Program-made: the position numbers and the translations under genes | The notes under the pieces: generated by a model | Databases searched by the model: none | The model's input: the letters and a program-made list of their open reading frames with translations, nothing else | What the model was told of the DNA's origin: nothing | Shown here: one piece after another, positions 40,464 to 49,945 of the stretch | Layout: every line of letters starts with the position of its first letter | Position numbering within the stretch: position 1 is the stretch's first letter | Assembly: GCA_964582875.1 (NCBI GenBank) | Contig: CAZOTZ010000001.1 | Coordinates: 9,831 to 73,830, forward strand | Reading direction: 5' to 3' | Length of the DNA: 64,000 nucleotides | Source of the DNA: JAADDV01 sp964582875 | GTDB taxonomy: Bacteria; Aquificota; Aquificia; Aquificales; Hydrogenothermaceae

Positions 40464-41711
40464 TTACTTTATTTTATACTTTTGGCTGAGATTTTCCTCT
40501 AACCTTTTATACACTTCCGGATTTGTATCAAGGAAGTTTTTCACCTGCTGAACGTCTTTATCCCCTCTTCCAGATAGGTTTATAACAACAATACCTTCTT
40601 TTCCAATTTCTTTAGCAATCTCAACCCCTTTTATAACTGCATGTGAGCTTTCAAGGGCAGGTATTATTCCTTCAGTTCTTGATAAAAGGAGGAAACCTTC
40701 AAGGGCTTCTTCATCTGTTGCTGTTATATACTCAGCTCTTCCTATCTCCTTAAGATAAGCATGTTCCGGACCAACACCAGGATAATCAAGTCCTGCAGAA
40801 ATTGAGTGGGTAGGTTCTATCTGTCCCCATTCATTCTGGAGAAAGTAAGATTTCATTCCATGTAAGACACCAATAGAACCTCCATTTATACTCGCTGCAT
40901 GTAAACCTGTTTCTATTCCGTACCCTGCTGCTTCAACACCAATAAGTCTTACATTTTCATCTTCTATAAAAGGATAGAACATACCTATAGCATTACTTCC
41001 TCCACCTACACAGGCAACAACTGCATCAGGTAGTCTTCCTTCTATTTCTACTATCTGTTCTTTAGTTTCTTTACCTATTACAGACTGGAAATCCCTTACA
41101 ATGACAGGAAATGGATGGGGTCCTAAAGCTGAACCTATAACGTAATGGGTTGTTTTCACATTTGTAACCCAATCTCTCAAGGCTTCATTTACAGCATCTT
41201 TAAGGGTTCTACTTCCAGCCCTTACTATTTCAACCTTTGCTCCTAAAAGTCTCATTCTAAAGACATTTAAAGCCTGTCTTTCTGCATCTTCTTCTCCCAT
41301 ATAAACAACGCATTCAAGGCCAAAAAGTGAAGCTGCTGTTGCTGTGGAAACACCGTGTTGCCCTGCTCCTGTTTCAGCTATTATTCTTTTTTTTCCTAAT
41401 TTTTTTGTTAAAAGTACCTGACCTAATGTGTTATTGATTTTATGGGCTCCTGTATGAAGAAGGTCTTCCCTTTTTAAGTATATTTTTGCCCCTCCAACTG
41501 CTTCAGTAAGTCTATGGGCATAGTAAAGTATTGAAGGTCTACCTGCATACTCCTGAAGGTAATAAACAAGTTCCCTCTGGAAATCTCCATCTTTCTTTAT
41601 TTTTTCATACTGCTCTTCAAGTTCTTCAAGGGCTGGAATTAATGTTTCAGGAAGGAATTTACCTCCAAATATTCCAAAATACCCTTTTTCATCAGGAAGA
41701 CTGTAGCTCAT
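40464..41711 (-). CDS. trpB: Tryptophan synthase beta chain
   Basis: 415 residues, TrpB1 type. Condenses indole and serine using pyridoxal phosphate. Motifs: GGKFLPETLIPALEELE, the PLP Lys in EDLLHTGAHKINNTLGQ, ETGAGQHGVSTATAA and the phosphate-binding CVGGGSNAIGMF. No trpA is next to it; genes for a lipoprotein and gpgP follow, and PBP1a precedes by 47 bases. A solitary trpB outside a trp operon is common in Aquificota. Confidence 0.96.
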   Translation of the reverse strand: MSYSLPDEKGYFGIFGGKFLPETLIPALEELEEQYEKIKKDGDFQRELVYYLQEYAGRPSILYYAHRLTEAVGGAKIYLKREDLLHTGAHKINNTLGQVLLTKKLGKKRIIAETGAGQHGVSTATAASLFGLECVVYMGEEDAERQALNVFRMRLLGAKVEIVRAGSRTLKDAVNEALRDWVTNVKTTHYVIGSALGPHPFPVIVRDFQSVIGKETKEQIVEIEGRLPDAVVACVGGGSNAIGMFYPFIEDENVRLIGVEAAGYGIETGLHAASINGGSIGVLHGMKSYFLQNEWGQIEPTHSISAGLDYPGVGPEHAYLKEIGRAEYITATDEEALEGFLLLSRTEGIIPALESSHAVIKGVEIAKEIGKEGIVVINLSGRGDKDVQQVKNFLDTNPEVYKRLEENLSQKYKIK

Positions 41712-41757
41712 AACTTTCTCCTCAGTTTGTTTTTATAAAAGATTTTCTTCCAAATCT

Positions 41758-43968
41758 CTAATCAACATTAACAATGTTCCCTTCACAATCTATATCTGGG
41801 GCTGTTCCTTCTATAAAGAGAAGATATTCTCCAGGACAGACATCTGTAGCAACAAGATTGGAAACCGGGTCTATAGGAACTCTAATAACACCTCCTGGCA
41901 CAGGAAAATCTGCAACCTTTTTACCTGAATGGTAAGCAGCCATAAAATCTATCCATATAGGAAGAGCTGCAGCTGAACCAGTCATTTTCCTTCCTATTCT
42001 TTTCTTTATATCATAACCTACCCAGACTGTTGTTGTAATCTGTGTTGAGAAACCTGAAAACCACGCATCTGTGTAGTTATTTGTTGTTCCAGTTTTACCT
42101 GCAACAGGAAAACCAAGTCTTTTTGCTTTTCTACCTGTTCCTTCTTTTATAACACCTTTTAACATATCAACAACTATTGCGTCTTCTTCTTTCGGTATAA
42201 CCTGTTTACACTCAGGTTCATGTTGATAAACAACATTTCCATTTTTATCAACAACTTTTTCTATAAAATAAGGCTCACATCTTTTTCCCTGATTTGCAAA
42301 AGTAGAGTATACAGAAGCAAGTTCTATAGGTTTTATATCAGCACTTCCTAAAACAAGTGATGGGACAGGAGGAAGATACGACTTTATACCAAGATTTCTG
42401 GCAAGTTTTATAACAGGTTTTATTCCTACTTTCATAAAAAGATTAACAGAAGCAGCATTTAAACTGTGGACAAGGGCATACCTTAAGGTAACATCTCCCC
42501 TGTATTCATGGTCATAGTTAGAAGGTAACCATTCTTCTTTCTTTTCCGGGTCCCATATAGGATAAGGTTCATCTTTTATTTTGGATATCTGGGTAAGCCC
42601 ATCAAGAATAGCCTGTGTGTAAACAATAGGTTTAAAAGCTGAGCCTATCTGTCTCCTTGCCTGAACAGCTCTGTTAAACTTAGATTTTTTAAAATCATAA
42701 CCACCAACTATAGCTCTTATTGCCCCTGTAGACTGGTCTATAGCAACAAGAGCAGCCTCAAGGTACGGAACAAACTCAAATCTGTCTTCTTCCAGATATC
42801 TAACATAAACAGGAATGCCTATTCTGAGATTTCTCCTATTTCCTTTATAGATAAAGTAGCCTTTGTAATCTTTTACTTTTACAGATATTTTTTTGCCTTT
42901 TATCTTCTCTATAATTCCAAGATAAATATTTCCTTTCTCAAGTTTCTGTATTTGCTGTTTTTCATACTCATTTAAAAGTTTTTCTTTTTCTTCATAGCTC
43001 ATCCTTGGAAAACCAGCTCTTCTTTGTAGTTTCTCAAGGTTATTCTTTACTATCATAGATGCTGTCAGAAGAAGATTTTTGTCAACTGTTGTGTATATTT
43101 TATAACCGCCTTTGTAAAGCTCATTTAGACCAAACCTTTTTGCAAACCACCTTCTTACCATTTCAGAAAAATAGTCGTTTACTGGTTTTTCTTTTTCCTT
43201 ATAACTTTTTAGGACAATAGGTCTTTCCATACATCTGTTTGCTGTATCAAGGTCTATATAACCATCTTCAAGCATTCTCTGTATCACAAGATTTCTTCTT
43301 TTTAAAGCAAGGTCTGGGTGTTTGTAAGGGTCATACCTGCTTGGGGCTTTAGGTAAAGCTGCAAGGGTTGCACCTTCACAAACATCAAGCTGCCAGACAT
43401 GTTTTCCAAAATAAGTTTTTGCAGCAGCTTCTACCCCGTAAGCCCCATGACCTAAATATATCTGATTCAGGTACATCTCAAGGATTTTACTCTTTGGGTA
43501 AATCTGGTTTAGTTTTATGGCAAGAACCATTTCTTTAAACTTCCTTGAGAAGCTCTTTTCCGGTGTAAGAAACAGATTTTTTATAAGCTGCTGGGAAATA
43601 GTACTTCCACCTGCTACTATTCTTCCTTCTGTCAGGTTCTTTACAGCAGCCCTGAATATCCCAGAAAAATCAACCCCTATATTGTGGTAAAAGGTCTTAT
43701 CTTCAATTGCTACAAAAGCATCCTGAACATATTTAGGAATTTTATCTATTGGAACGTACTGCCTGTTCTGTATAAAAAATGTAGTAAGTATTTTCCCGTT
43801 TTTATCATAAACATAAGAAACTTCTGCAGGGTTCCACTTCTCTAAAGCCCTTACATCAGGCAGATTCTTTATATTTTTTATTACAAAGATGGTAGCAAAA
43901 ACCAAACTAAATGAAAAAATGAACAAAAAAAGAAATAGAACACCGAGTTTAAGGTACCTAAGCAACAT
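41758..43968 (-). CDS. mrcA: Bifunctional penicillin-binding protein 1A
   Basis: 736 residues: short cytoplasmic tail, one membrane helix (about 8-30), glycosyltransferase domain GT51 (about 50-230) with AIEDKTFYHNIGVDFSG and GGSTISQQLIKNLFL, then an OB-like insert and the transpeptidase domain with SAFKPI (active Ser), SLN and KTGTTN boxes. It polymerises and cross-links peptidoglycan in the periplasm. It follows a DedA-type gene and precedes trpB on the same strand. Confidence 0.95.
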   Translation of the reverse strand: MLLRYLKLGVLFLFLFIFSFSLVFATIFVIKNIKNLPDVRALEKWNPAEVSYVYDKNGKILTTFFIQNRQYVPIDKIPKYVQDAFVAIEDKTFYHNIGVDFSGIFRAAVKNLTEGRIVAGGSTISQQLIKNLFLTPEKSFSRKFKEMVLAIKLNQIYPKSKILEMYLNQIYLGHGAYGVEAAAKTYFGKHVWQLDVCEGATLAALPKAPSRYDPYKHPDLALKRRNLVIQRMLEDGYIDLDTANRCMERPIVLKSYKEKEKPVNDYFSEMVRRWFAKRFGLNELYKGGYKIYTTVDKNLLLTASMIVKNNLEKLQRRAGFPRMSYEEKEKLLNEYEKQQIQKLEKGNIYLGIIEKIKGKKISVKVKDYKGYFIYKGNRRNLRIGIPVYVRYLEEDRFEFVPYLEAALVAIDQSTGAIRAIVGGYDFKKSKFNRAVQARRQIGSAFKPIVYTQAILDGLTQISKIKDEPYPIWDPEKKEEWLPSNYDHEYRGDVTLRYALVHSLNAASVNLFMKVGIKPVIKLARNLGIKSYLPPVPSLVLGSADIKPIELASVYSTFANQGKRCEPYFIEKVVDKNGNVVYQHEPECKQVIPKEEDAIVVDMLKGVIKEGTGRKAKRLGFPVAGKTGTTNNYTDAWFSGFSTQITTTVWVGYDIKKRIGRKMTGSAAALPIWIDFMAAYHSGKKVADFPVPGGVIRVPIDPVSNLVATDVCPGEYLLFIEGTAPDIDCEGNIVNVD

Positions 43969-44013
43969 TCCTCCATTAAAGAAGAGATTTTTATATTATA
44001 CCTAATATATATC

Positions 44014-44484
44014 TTATAGTCCCCCTATCCAATGTCCGAAGAAAGCCATGAAAAGAAACCTTGGAAGTCTACCAATAAACGCAGCTATTAAAAAACCTAA
44101 AACAGGCATCTCAAAGATACCAGCCATCCAGCAGATAACTTTAAATGGGATTGGTGTTATGGCTGCAATAATAACAGCTAATATACCGTATTTTCTAAAA
44201 AGAATTTCTCCTTTTTCGTAATGTTTATCAGAAATGTACTTCTTTAAGAAAGATTCCCCTAAAAACTTTCCAAGAAAGTATCCAACAAGTCCCCCAAGAA
44301 CACTTCCAGCTGTTGCTGTTAATGCAGCATTGATAGGGGAAAGACCAAAAGCAGTACCACCTGTTATAAAAGGGTCAGGTGGTACCGGTTGTATTATACT
44401 TTCTGTAAAAGAAACCACAAATATACCTAAGTACCCGTAATCTGCTACAAGTTCTTCAGCCCAGTTCTTTAAAGTTTCAAACAT
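44014..44484 (-). CDS. Small DedA/SNARE-associated (YqaA-type) membrane protein
   Basis: 156 residues with a VTT-type core: YGYLGIFVVSFTESIIQPVPPDP, a Gly-rich helix GSVLGGLVGYFLGKFLG and AITPIPFKVICWMAG with the helix-breaking Pro pair. Shorter than typical DedA (about 200). Likely role in lipid carrier or phospholipid movement, as for the DedA superfamily in general. Its ATG follows the tyrS stop directly, so the two genes are coupled. Confidence 0.85.
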   Translation of the reverse strand: MFETLKNWAEELVADYGYLGIFVVSFTESIIQPVPPDPFITGGTAFGLSPINAALTATAGSVLGGLVGYFLGKFLGESFLKKYISDKHYEKGEILFRKYGILAVIIAAITPIPFKVICWMAGIFEMPVLGFLIAAFIGRLPRFLFMAFFGHWIGGL

Positions 44485-45726
44485 TTACTCTACTCTTATT
44501 TTTTCAGGTTTTATTCTTGCAAATTTTCTTTTTCCAACCTGAAGAACAAACTCTGTAGACAGGTCTACCTCAAAAAACGGGTCTGTAAGTTTATTCCCAT
44601 CTATCTTAACTGCTCCACCTTTTATAAGTCTCCTTGCCTCAGATTTTGAAGGTGCAAAACCTATTTTGTAAACAAGCTCATAAAGGGGGATTTTTTTATC
44701 CTCTGAAGCTACAACAAGTTCAGGTTCTGGTATCTCATCAGGAAGTTCTCTTTTTGAGTGGACTTTTTCAAAGTGTTCTTTAGCTTTTACAGCAGCTTCC
44801 TCATCATGGAATCTTGAGACTATATATACAGCAAGCTGTTTTTTTACTTCCATCGGATGAAGAGAACCTGTTTCCACATCTTTTTTCATTTTTTCAATCT
44901 CTTCAACTGTAAGGTCAGTTAGAAGCTCCCAGTAATCCCACATAAGCTCGTCAGGGATAGACATTATCTTTCCAAACATCTCTTCAGGAGGTTCTGTTAT
45001 ACCAATGTAGTTTCCATAAGACTTACTCATTTTTCTTGAACCATCTGTACCAACAAGCAAAGGAAGTAAAATAGCTACCTGTGGTTTTTCTATACCGTAT
45101 TCTTTTTGTATATCCCTTCCTATAAGAAGGTTAAACCTCTGGTCAGAACCTCCAAGCTCAACATCTGCTTTTATTGCTACAGAGTCGTAAGCCTGTAAAA
45201 GTGGGTATATAAATTCGTGTATTGCTATAGGTCTGTTTTCTTTAAATCTTTTTTTGAAATCTTCTCTTTCAAGCATCCTTGCCACAGTGTATTTAGCAGT
45301 AAGCCTTATAAGGTCTTCAGCATTCATATCCCCAAGCCACTCACTGTTAAATACAACAACTGTTTTTTCAGGGTCTAAAACCTTAAAGACCTGCTCTTTG
45401 TATGTCTTTGCATTTTCAAGAACCTGCTCTTTTGTTAAAGGAGGTCTTGTTTTATCTCTACCAGATGGGTCACCAATCATAGCTGTAAAATCACCTATTA
45501 TGAAGTAAACTGTATGTCCAAGTTGTTGAAAAGTTCTTAACTTCTGGAGAAGAACAGTATGACCTAAATGAAGGTCTGGAGCTGTTGGGTCAAAACCTGC
45601 TTTTACTATTAAAGGTCTTCCCTCTTTTAACTTTTCAAGGAGTTCATCTTCATTTATTATTTCAATAACACCTTTTTTAATCAGTTTTAACTGTTCCTGT
45701 GGTGAAAGTCCATGAAACTCTTCCAA
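44485..45726 (-). CDS. tyrS: Tyrosyl-tRNA synthetase
   Basis: 413 residues, class Ic. The HIGH-type motif is HLGH (FDPTAPDLHLGHTVLLQKL) and the KMSKS loop is KMSKSYGNYIG; an S4 RNA-binding domain occupies the C-terminal 65 residues (PSKSEARRLIKGGAVKIDG). This matches the TyrZ-like type of synthetase with the extended N-terminus. First gene of a minus-strand series (tyrS, DedA, PBP1a, trpB and onward). Divergent from mnmG; a TATAAT at 45777-45772 on the minus strand is a possible -10. Confidence 0.96.
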   Translation of the reverse strand: MEEFHGLSPQEQLKLIKKGVIEIINEDELLEKLKEGRPLIVKAGFDPTAPDLHLGHTVLLQKLRTFQQLGHTVYFIIGDFTAMIGDPSGRDKTRPPLTKEQVLENAKTYKEQVFKVLDPEKTVVVFNSEWLGDMNAEDLIRLTAKYTVARMLEREDFKKRFKENRPIAIHEFIYPLLQAYDSVAIKADVELGGSDQRFNLLIGRDIQKEYGIEKPQVAILLPLLVGTDGSRKMSKSYGNYIGITEPPEEMFGKIMSIPDELMWDYWELLTDLTVEEIEKMKKDVETGSLHPMEVKKQLAVYIVSRFHDEEAAVKAKEHFEKVHSKRELPDEIPEPELVVASEDKKIPLYELVYKIGFAPSKSEARRLIKGGAVKIDGNKLTDPFFEVDLSTEFVLQVGKRKFARIKPEKIRVE

Positions 45727-45789
45727 TTAAGCAATCCTCCTTATTTTTATACTGTTTTTCAAGAAATTATTATTATATCCTATTAGTTA

Positions 45790-45817
45790 TTGAAGTTATT
45801 GGAAACTGTAATAATAT
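45790..45817 (+). promoter_or_regulatory. Possible promoter of mnmG
   Basis: TTGAAG (45790-45795) and TAATAT (45812-45817) are 16 bases apart; the start site would fall shortly before the ribosome binding site at 45831. Confidence 0.4.
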
Positions 45818-45846
45818 CTTTTAACAAAAAAAGGAGAGGTAGTTTT

Positions 45847-47706
45847 ATGGTTTACGATACACAGTACGATGTTGTTGTTATAGGTGGAGGACATGCAGGA
45901 ATAGAAGCAGCTTTAGCCTCTGCTAAACTTGGTGTAAAAACAGCTCTCATAACGTTAGATAAGAATAAAATAGGTCTTATGCCGTGTAATCCTGCTATAG
46001 GGGGAATAGCGAAAGGAATTGTAGTGAGGGAAATAGATGCCTTTGGTGGAGAAATGGGAAAGGCTATAGATGCTACTGGTCTACAGTATAAAGTTTTAAA
46101 CACAAGAAAGGGACCTGCTGTTCGTTCACCAAGGGCTCAGGCAGATAAAGAAGAGTACAGAAAATACATGGTAAATAAAACACAAAACACAGAAAACCTG
46201 ACAGTTATAGAGGGAGAAGCAACGGATATTTTTCTAAAACCTAATACTGATGAGGTAGAAGGTGTAGAAGTTAACGGAGAATTCAGGATAAAAACAAAAT
46301 CTGTTGTTGTAACAACAGGAACATTTTTAGATGGGGTTATACATATAGGAGATAAACAGATACCTGCAGGGAGAATAGAAGAAAAACCTGCAACAAAACT
46401 CCCAGAATTTTACAGAAGGGTAGGTTTTCCTCTCCAGAGATTTAAAACAGGTACTCCTGCAAGGCTTGATAAAAGAACTATAGATTTTTCAGGTCTTGAG
46501 GAAGCTCCTGGAGATGAACCTCCACCAAAATTTTCCTTCTGGACAGAACCTTTTGGTTCTTACTGGTTTAAAGAAGGTCAAAAAGAACAGGTATCATGTT
46601 TCATAACTTACACAACCCCTGAAACCCACAGGATAATAAGGGAAAATCTCCACAGAACAGCCCTTTATGGTGGGGCAATTACAGGAATAGGTCCAAGGTA
46701 CTGTCCGTCAATAGAAGACAAAATCGTAAAGTTTGCAAACAAAGAAAGACATACAGTATGGCTTGAACCTGAAACAAGGAACGGAATTAGCATATATCCA
46801 AATGGTCTTTCAACATCTCTGCCAGAAGATGTTCAGTGGGAGATGTACCGTTCAATTCCTGGACTTGAAAATGTCGTTTTACTGAAACCAGCATATGCAA
46901 TAGAGTACGATATAGTTCCTCCAACAGAACTTTATCCTACCCTTGAAACAAAAAAAGTGAAAGGTCTTTTCCATGCTGGAAACTTCAATGGAACTACAGG
47001 ATACGAAGAAGCAGCAGGACAGGGACTTGTAGCAGGTATAAACGCAGCTTTAAGGGCTTCAGGAAAAGAGCCTTTCTACCTTAGGAGAGATGAAAGTTAT
47101 ATAGGTGTTATGATAGATGACCTTACAACAAAAGGTGTTGTTGAACCCTATAGACTTTTCACGTCCCGTTCAGAGTACAGACTACACTTAAGGCAGGACA
47201 ATCCTGTGCTTAGGCTTTACGAAAAAGCTTACAACTTAGGGATGATTTCTTACCAGCAGTACAGATTTGTAAAAGAAGTAGAAGATGAGATAAAACAGTG
47301 GATTGAAAGGTACAAAGAAGAGAAAACAAAGGTTAAAGAAAAAACAGTTACAGCATTTGAACTGTTAAAAAGACCTGAAATGAACGTTGATAAACTTAAA
47401 GACTTTGGTTTCCCTATTCCAGAAAAAGATTATGTAAAAGAAGAGATAGATATAAACGTTAAGTACTCTGGTTATTTTGAAAGGGAAAGGAAAATGAACG
47501 AGAAAATGAGACATTTAGAGAATATAAAAATCCCTCCAGATATAAATTACGAAGATGTACCAGGGCTTAGAAAAGAAGTTGTTCAAAAGCTATCTAAAGC
47601 AAAACCTATGACTTTAGGTCATGCTGCAAGGCTTGAAGGTATTACACCAGCTGCAATAACAGCTATAATGGTTTATCTGGAAAAAGTCAGGAAGGAAACC
47701 GCCTGA
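45847..47706 (+). CDS. mnmG: tRNA uridine-5-carboxymethylaminomethyl modification enzyme, FAD subunit
   Basis: 619 residues from ATG 45847, with AAGGAGAGG just ahead; the longer frame from 45790 has no such site. With MnmE it makes cmnm5U34 in tRNA. Signatures are the FAD fingerprint VVIGGGHAGIEAALA, MPCNPAIGGIAKG, FKTGTPARLDKRTI, the Cys in GPRYCPSIEDK, and GTTGYEEAAGQGLVAG. The C-terminal helical domain (about 550-619) is complete. Single plus-strand gene; a bidirectional terminator follows. Confidence 0.96.
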   Translation: MVYDTQYDVVVIGGGHAGIEAALASAKLGVKTALITLDKNKIGLMPCNPAIGGIAKGIVVREIDAFGGEMGKAIDATGLQYKVLNTRKGPAVRSPRAQADKEEYRKYMVNKTQNTENLTVIEGEATDIFLKPNTDEVEGVEVNGEFRIKTKSVVVTTGTFLDGVIHIGDKQIPAGRIEEKPATKLPEFYRRVGFPLQRFKTGTPARLDKRTIDFSGLEEAPGDEPPPKFSFWTEPFGSYWFKEGQKEQVSCFITYTTPETHRIIRENLHRTALYGGAITGIGPRYCPSIEDKIVKFANKERHTVWLEPETRNGISIYPNGLSTSLPEDVQWEMYRSIPGLENVVLLKPAYAIEYDIVPPTELYPTLETKKVKGLFHAGNFNGTTGYEEAAGQGLVAGINAALRASGKEPFYLRRDESYIGVMIDDLTTKGVVEPYRLFTSRSEYRLHLRQDNPVLRLYEKAYNLGMISYQQYRFVKEVEDEIKQWIERYKEEKTKVKEKTVTAFELLKRPEMNVDKLKDFGFPIPEKDYVKEEIDINVKYSGYFERERKMNEKMRHLENIKIPPDINYEDVPGLRKEVVQKLSKAKPMTLGHAARLEGITPAAITAIMVYLEKVRKETA

Positions 47707-47716
47707 GGTTTCCTTC
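47691..47716. terminator. Bidirectional terminator between mnmG and the deaminase gene
   Basis: GAAGGAAACC and GGTTTCCTTC pair perfectly (10 bp) around GCCTGA, which contains the mnmG stop codon. Confidence 0.75.
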
Positions 47717-49027
47717 TTACATATTTTCTATTTTCTCTTTCCACTTTCTTGCTGTGTTAAGAATTTCTTCTTTATCAAAAACTACAACTTCTTTGTTAAG
47801 AACTTTTATCTCCCCGTTTACAAGAACAGTATCAACATCAAGTCCTTTTGAGGAATAAACTATCTGGGTGTAAGGGTCAAATAAAGGATTAAGGTGAGGC
47901 TGATTTGCATCTATTAAAACAATGTCTGCTTTTTTTCCTCTTTCTAAAGAGCCAATCAGATGGTCAAGTTTAACAGCTTTTGCTCCTTCAATTGTTGCCA
48001 TAGCAAGAGCCTGTTTTGCATTTAAAACAGTAGGGTCTTTCCAGAAACCTTTATGGAGTTTTGCAGCTGTTGATATTTCTCCTATGATATCCAAATCATC
48101 GTTTGAAGCTGTACCATCGGTACCTATACCGACTGTTACCCCTGCTTCTATCATTTTCGGAACAGGAGCTATACCTGATGCAAGTTTTAAATTACTTTCT
48201 GGACAGTGGGCTACTTTTACACCTTTTTCAGAAAGGATTTCTATTTCTTCTTCTGTAGGATAAACCATATGGGCAGCTAAAACCCTGTCGTTTAGAACAC
48301 CTACTTTATCAAGGTGTTTTACTGGGGTTTCTCCGTATTTTTCTTTTATTGTCTGGACTTCAAACTCTGTTTCAGCTATATGAATATGGTAAAGAACATC
48401 GTACTTTTCTGAAAGTTCCATAGCTTTTTTTAAAGTATCTGGAGAACAGGTATAAGGTGCGTGGGGACCTACAGCCGGATAAACATACTCAGAGCCTTTA
48501 TACTCTTTTATAAAATCTTCTGTTTTTAAAAGACCTTCTTCTGGTGTTTTAGCTCCTGGTGTAGGGAAATCAAGAATTCCTGTAGACAGGACACCTCTTA
48601 TACCAGCACTGTTTATAACATCTGCAACTGCATTTTCAAAAAAGTACATATCAACAAATGTAGTTATACCATTTCTGAGCATCTCATATACAGCTATTTC
48701 TGTACCATCTTTAACAAACTCATAACTAACAAATTTCCCTTCCACAGGCCATATATACTCTTCAAGCCATACCTTTAAAGGGTTATCACTTCCATACCCT
48801 CTTAAAAGGGTCATTGCAGCATGGGTATGGGTGTTTATAAGACCTGGTATAGCTATTTTTCCTTTACAGACTACTGTTTTCCCGAAATACCTGTTTTTTA
48901 CACCTTCCCCTATATCTACAATCTTTCCATCTTTTATAGCTATATCTGCATTTTTATGCTCTGTAAAATTTTCGTCCATTGTTAATACGTAAGGTATATC
49001 AGTTAGGATAAGGTCTACTTTTTCCAC
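47717..49027 (-). CDS. mtaD: 5-methylthioadenosine/S-adenosylhomocysteine deaminase-type amidohydrolase
   Basis: 436 residues of the metal-dependent amidohydrolase superfamily (MtaD/TrzF group). Metal ligands are visible in NTHTHAAMTLLRG, HIHIAETEFEV, VAHCPESNLKLASG and GIGTDGTASNDDLD. It most likely deaminates S-adenosylhomocysteine and methylthioadenosine in the methyl-donor recycling route; related enzymes act on other adenosine compounds. It ends the ilv-headed minus-strand series, 2 bases after moaD. Confidence 0.88.
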   Translation of the reverse strand: MEKVDLILTDIPYVLTMDENFTEHKNADIAIKDGKIVDIGEGVKNRYFGKTVVCKGKIAIPGLINTHTHAAMTLLRGYGSDNPLKVWLEEYIWPVEGKFVSYEFVKDGTEIAVYEMLRNGITTFVDMYFFENAVADVINSAGIRGVLSTGILDFPTPGAKTPEEGLLKTEDFIKEYKGSEYVYPAVGPHAPYTCSPDTLKKAMELSEKYDVLYHIHIAETEFEVQTIKEKYGETPVKHLDKVGVLNDRVLAAHMVYPTEEEIEILSEKGVKVAHCPESNLKLASGIAPVPKMIEAGVTVGIGTDGTASNDDLDIIGEISTAAKLHKGFWKDPTVLNAKQALAMATIEGAKAVKLDHLIGSLERGKKADIVLIDANQPHLNPLFDPYTQIVYSSKGLDVDTVLVNGEIKVLNKEVVVFDKEEILNTARKWKEKIENM

Positions 49028-49029
49028 TG

Positions 49030-49275
49030 TTAACCTCCGCTTACAGGTGGTATTATAGCAACAGTATCATTCTCTTTTAGTTTATATCCTTTATCAACGT
49101 ACTCTTCATTTACAGCGACCATAACACTGTCTAAACTATCAGCTATCTCAGGATACTTTTTTTTCAAAAACATAAGAAAATCCTCAACTGTCAATGGATT
49201 TTCTAACTCTATTTCTTCAGAAGATTTTTTAAGCTTATCTTTTATTGACGAAAAGAAAAGTACTTTAATCTTCAT
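49030..49275 (-). CDS. moaD: Molybdopterin synthase small subunit
   Basis: 81 residues with a ubiquitin-like fold and the C-terminal Gly-Gly (PPVSGG) that is thiocarboxylated to carry sulfur to molybdopterin precursor Z. The FFSSIKDKLKKSSEEIEL start fits MoaD better than ThiS. It overlaps the reductase gene by 11 bases. MoaE is not in the window. Confidence 0.88.
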   Translation of the reverse strand: MKIKVLFFSSIKDKLKKSSEEIELENPLTVEDFLMFLKKKYPEIADSLDSVMVAVNEEYVDKGYKLKENDTVAIIPPVSGG

Positions 49276-49930
49276 ATCTGATTTCCCACTCTGTTATTAA
49301 ATGGGAGCCCCTTAAGAAGTGAGCTCTAAGTTTTGTTTTTACAACCTCATTTAAAGAGGTAAATCCTTCTCCTCCAACCAGAGTAGGAGTATCAGTTCCT
49401 CCAACAATAAAAGGCATATGTATAAGTCTTATTTCGTCAACGAGTCCAAGTTTTATAAGATTCCAGTTTAACGTTGAACCACCTTCAACCATAAGCTTTT
49501 TTATACCTTTGTTGTAGAGTATATCCATCATTTTTATAAGGTCTACACTGTCTTCTCCACACTTAATAACTTCTACCTTTTCTTCTAAAGCTTTTACTTT
49601 TTCTTCTGGAGCTTTTTCTGAGGTAACTATTATTGTAGGAGCGTGTTTTTCAAGTATGTTAGAGTCAAGGGGAATGTCAGCTTTAGATGTGGGAACTATT
49701 CTTGTAGGATTTTTTCCCTCTACATATCTGACTGTAAGAAAAGGATTATCTGTTCTTATTGTTTCAGCTCCAACCATTATACCGTCAACTTTTGCTCTAA
49801 TCTGGTGGAGGTACCTTGTAGCTTCTTCATCCATAAATTTCATAATTTCCTTTGAAGATACACCTTTTCTAAGTGTAAGCTTTCCGTCAACAGTTACTTC
49901 TGAAACTATTATTGTGTATGGACGGTTCAT
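49265..49930 (-). CDS. 2,5-diamino-6-(ribosylamino)-pyrimidinone phosphate reductase-like protein
   Basis: 221 residues, a stand-alone RibD C-terminal (DHFR-fold) domain: PYTIIVSEVTVDGKLTLRKG, RAKVDGIMVGAETIRTDNP, KLMVEGGSTLNWNLI and FIVGGTDTPTLVGGEG. It lacks the deaminase domain of bacterial RibD and resembles the archaeal/fungal RIB7 reductases of riboflavin synthesis. The pattern VDGIMVGAETIRTDNP is strong. Located between a phospholipid gene and moaD in the ilv series. Confidence 0.85.
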   Translation of the reverse strand: MNRPYTIIVSEVTVDGKLTLRKGVSSKEIMKFMDEEATRYLHQIRAKVDGIMVGAETIRTDNPFLTVRYVEGKNPTRIVPTSKADIPLDSNILEKHAPTIIVTSEKAPEEKVKALEEKVEVIKCGEDSVDLIKMMDILYNKGIKKLMVEGGSTLNWNLIKLGLVDEIRLIHMPFIVGGTDTPTLVGGEGFTSLNEVVKTKLRAHFLRGSHLITEWEIRYED

Positions 49931-49945
49931 TTATAAATCCCCTTT

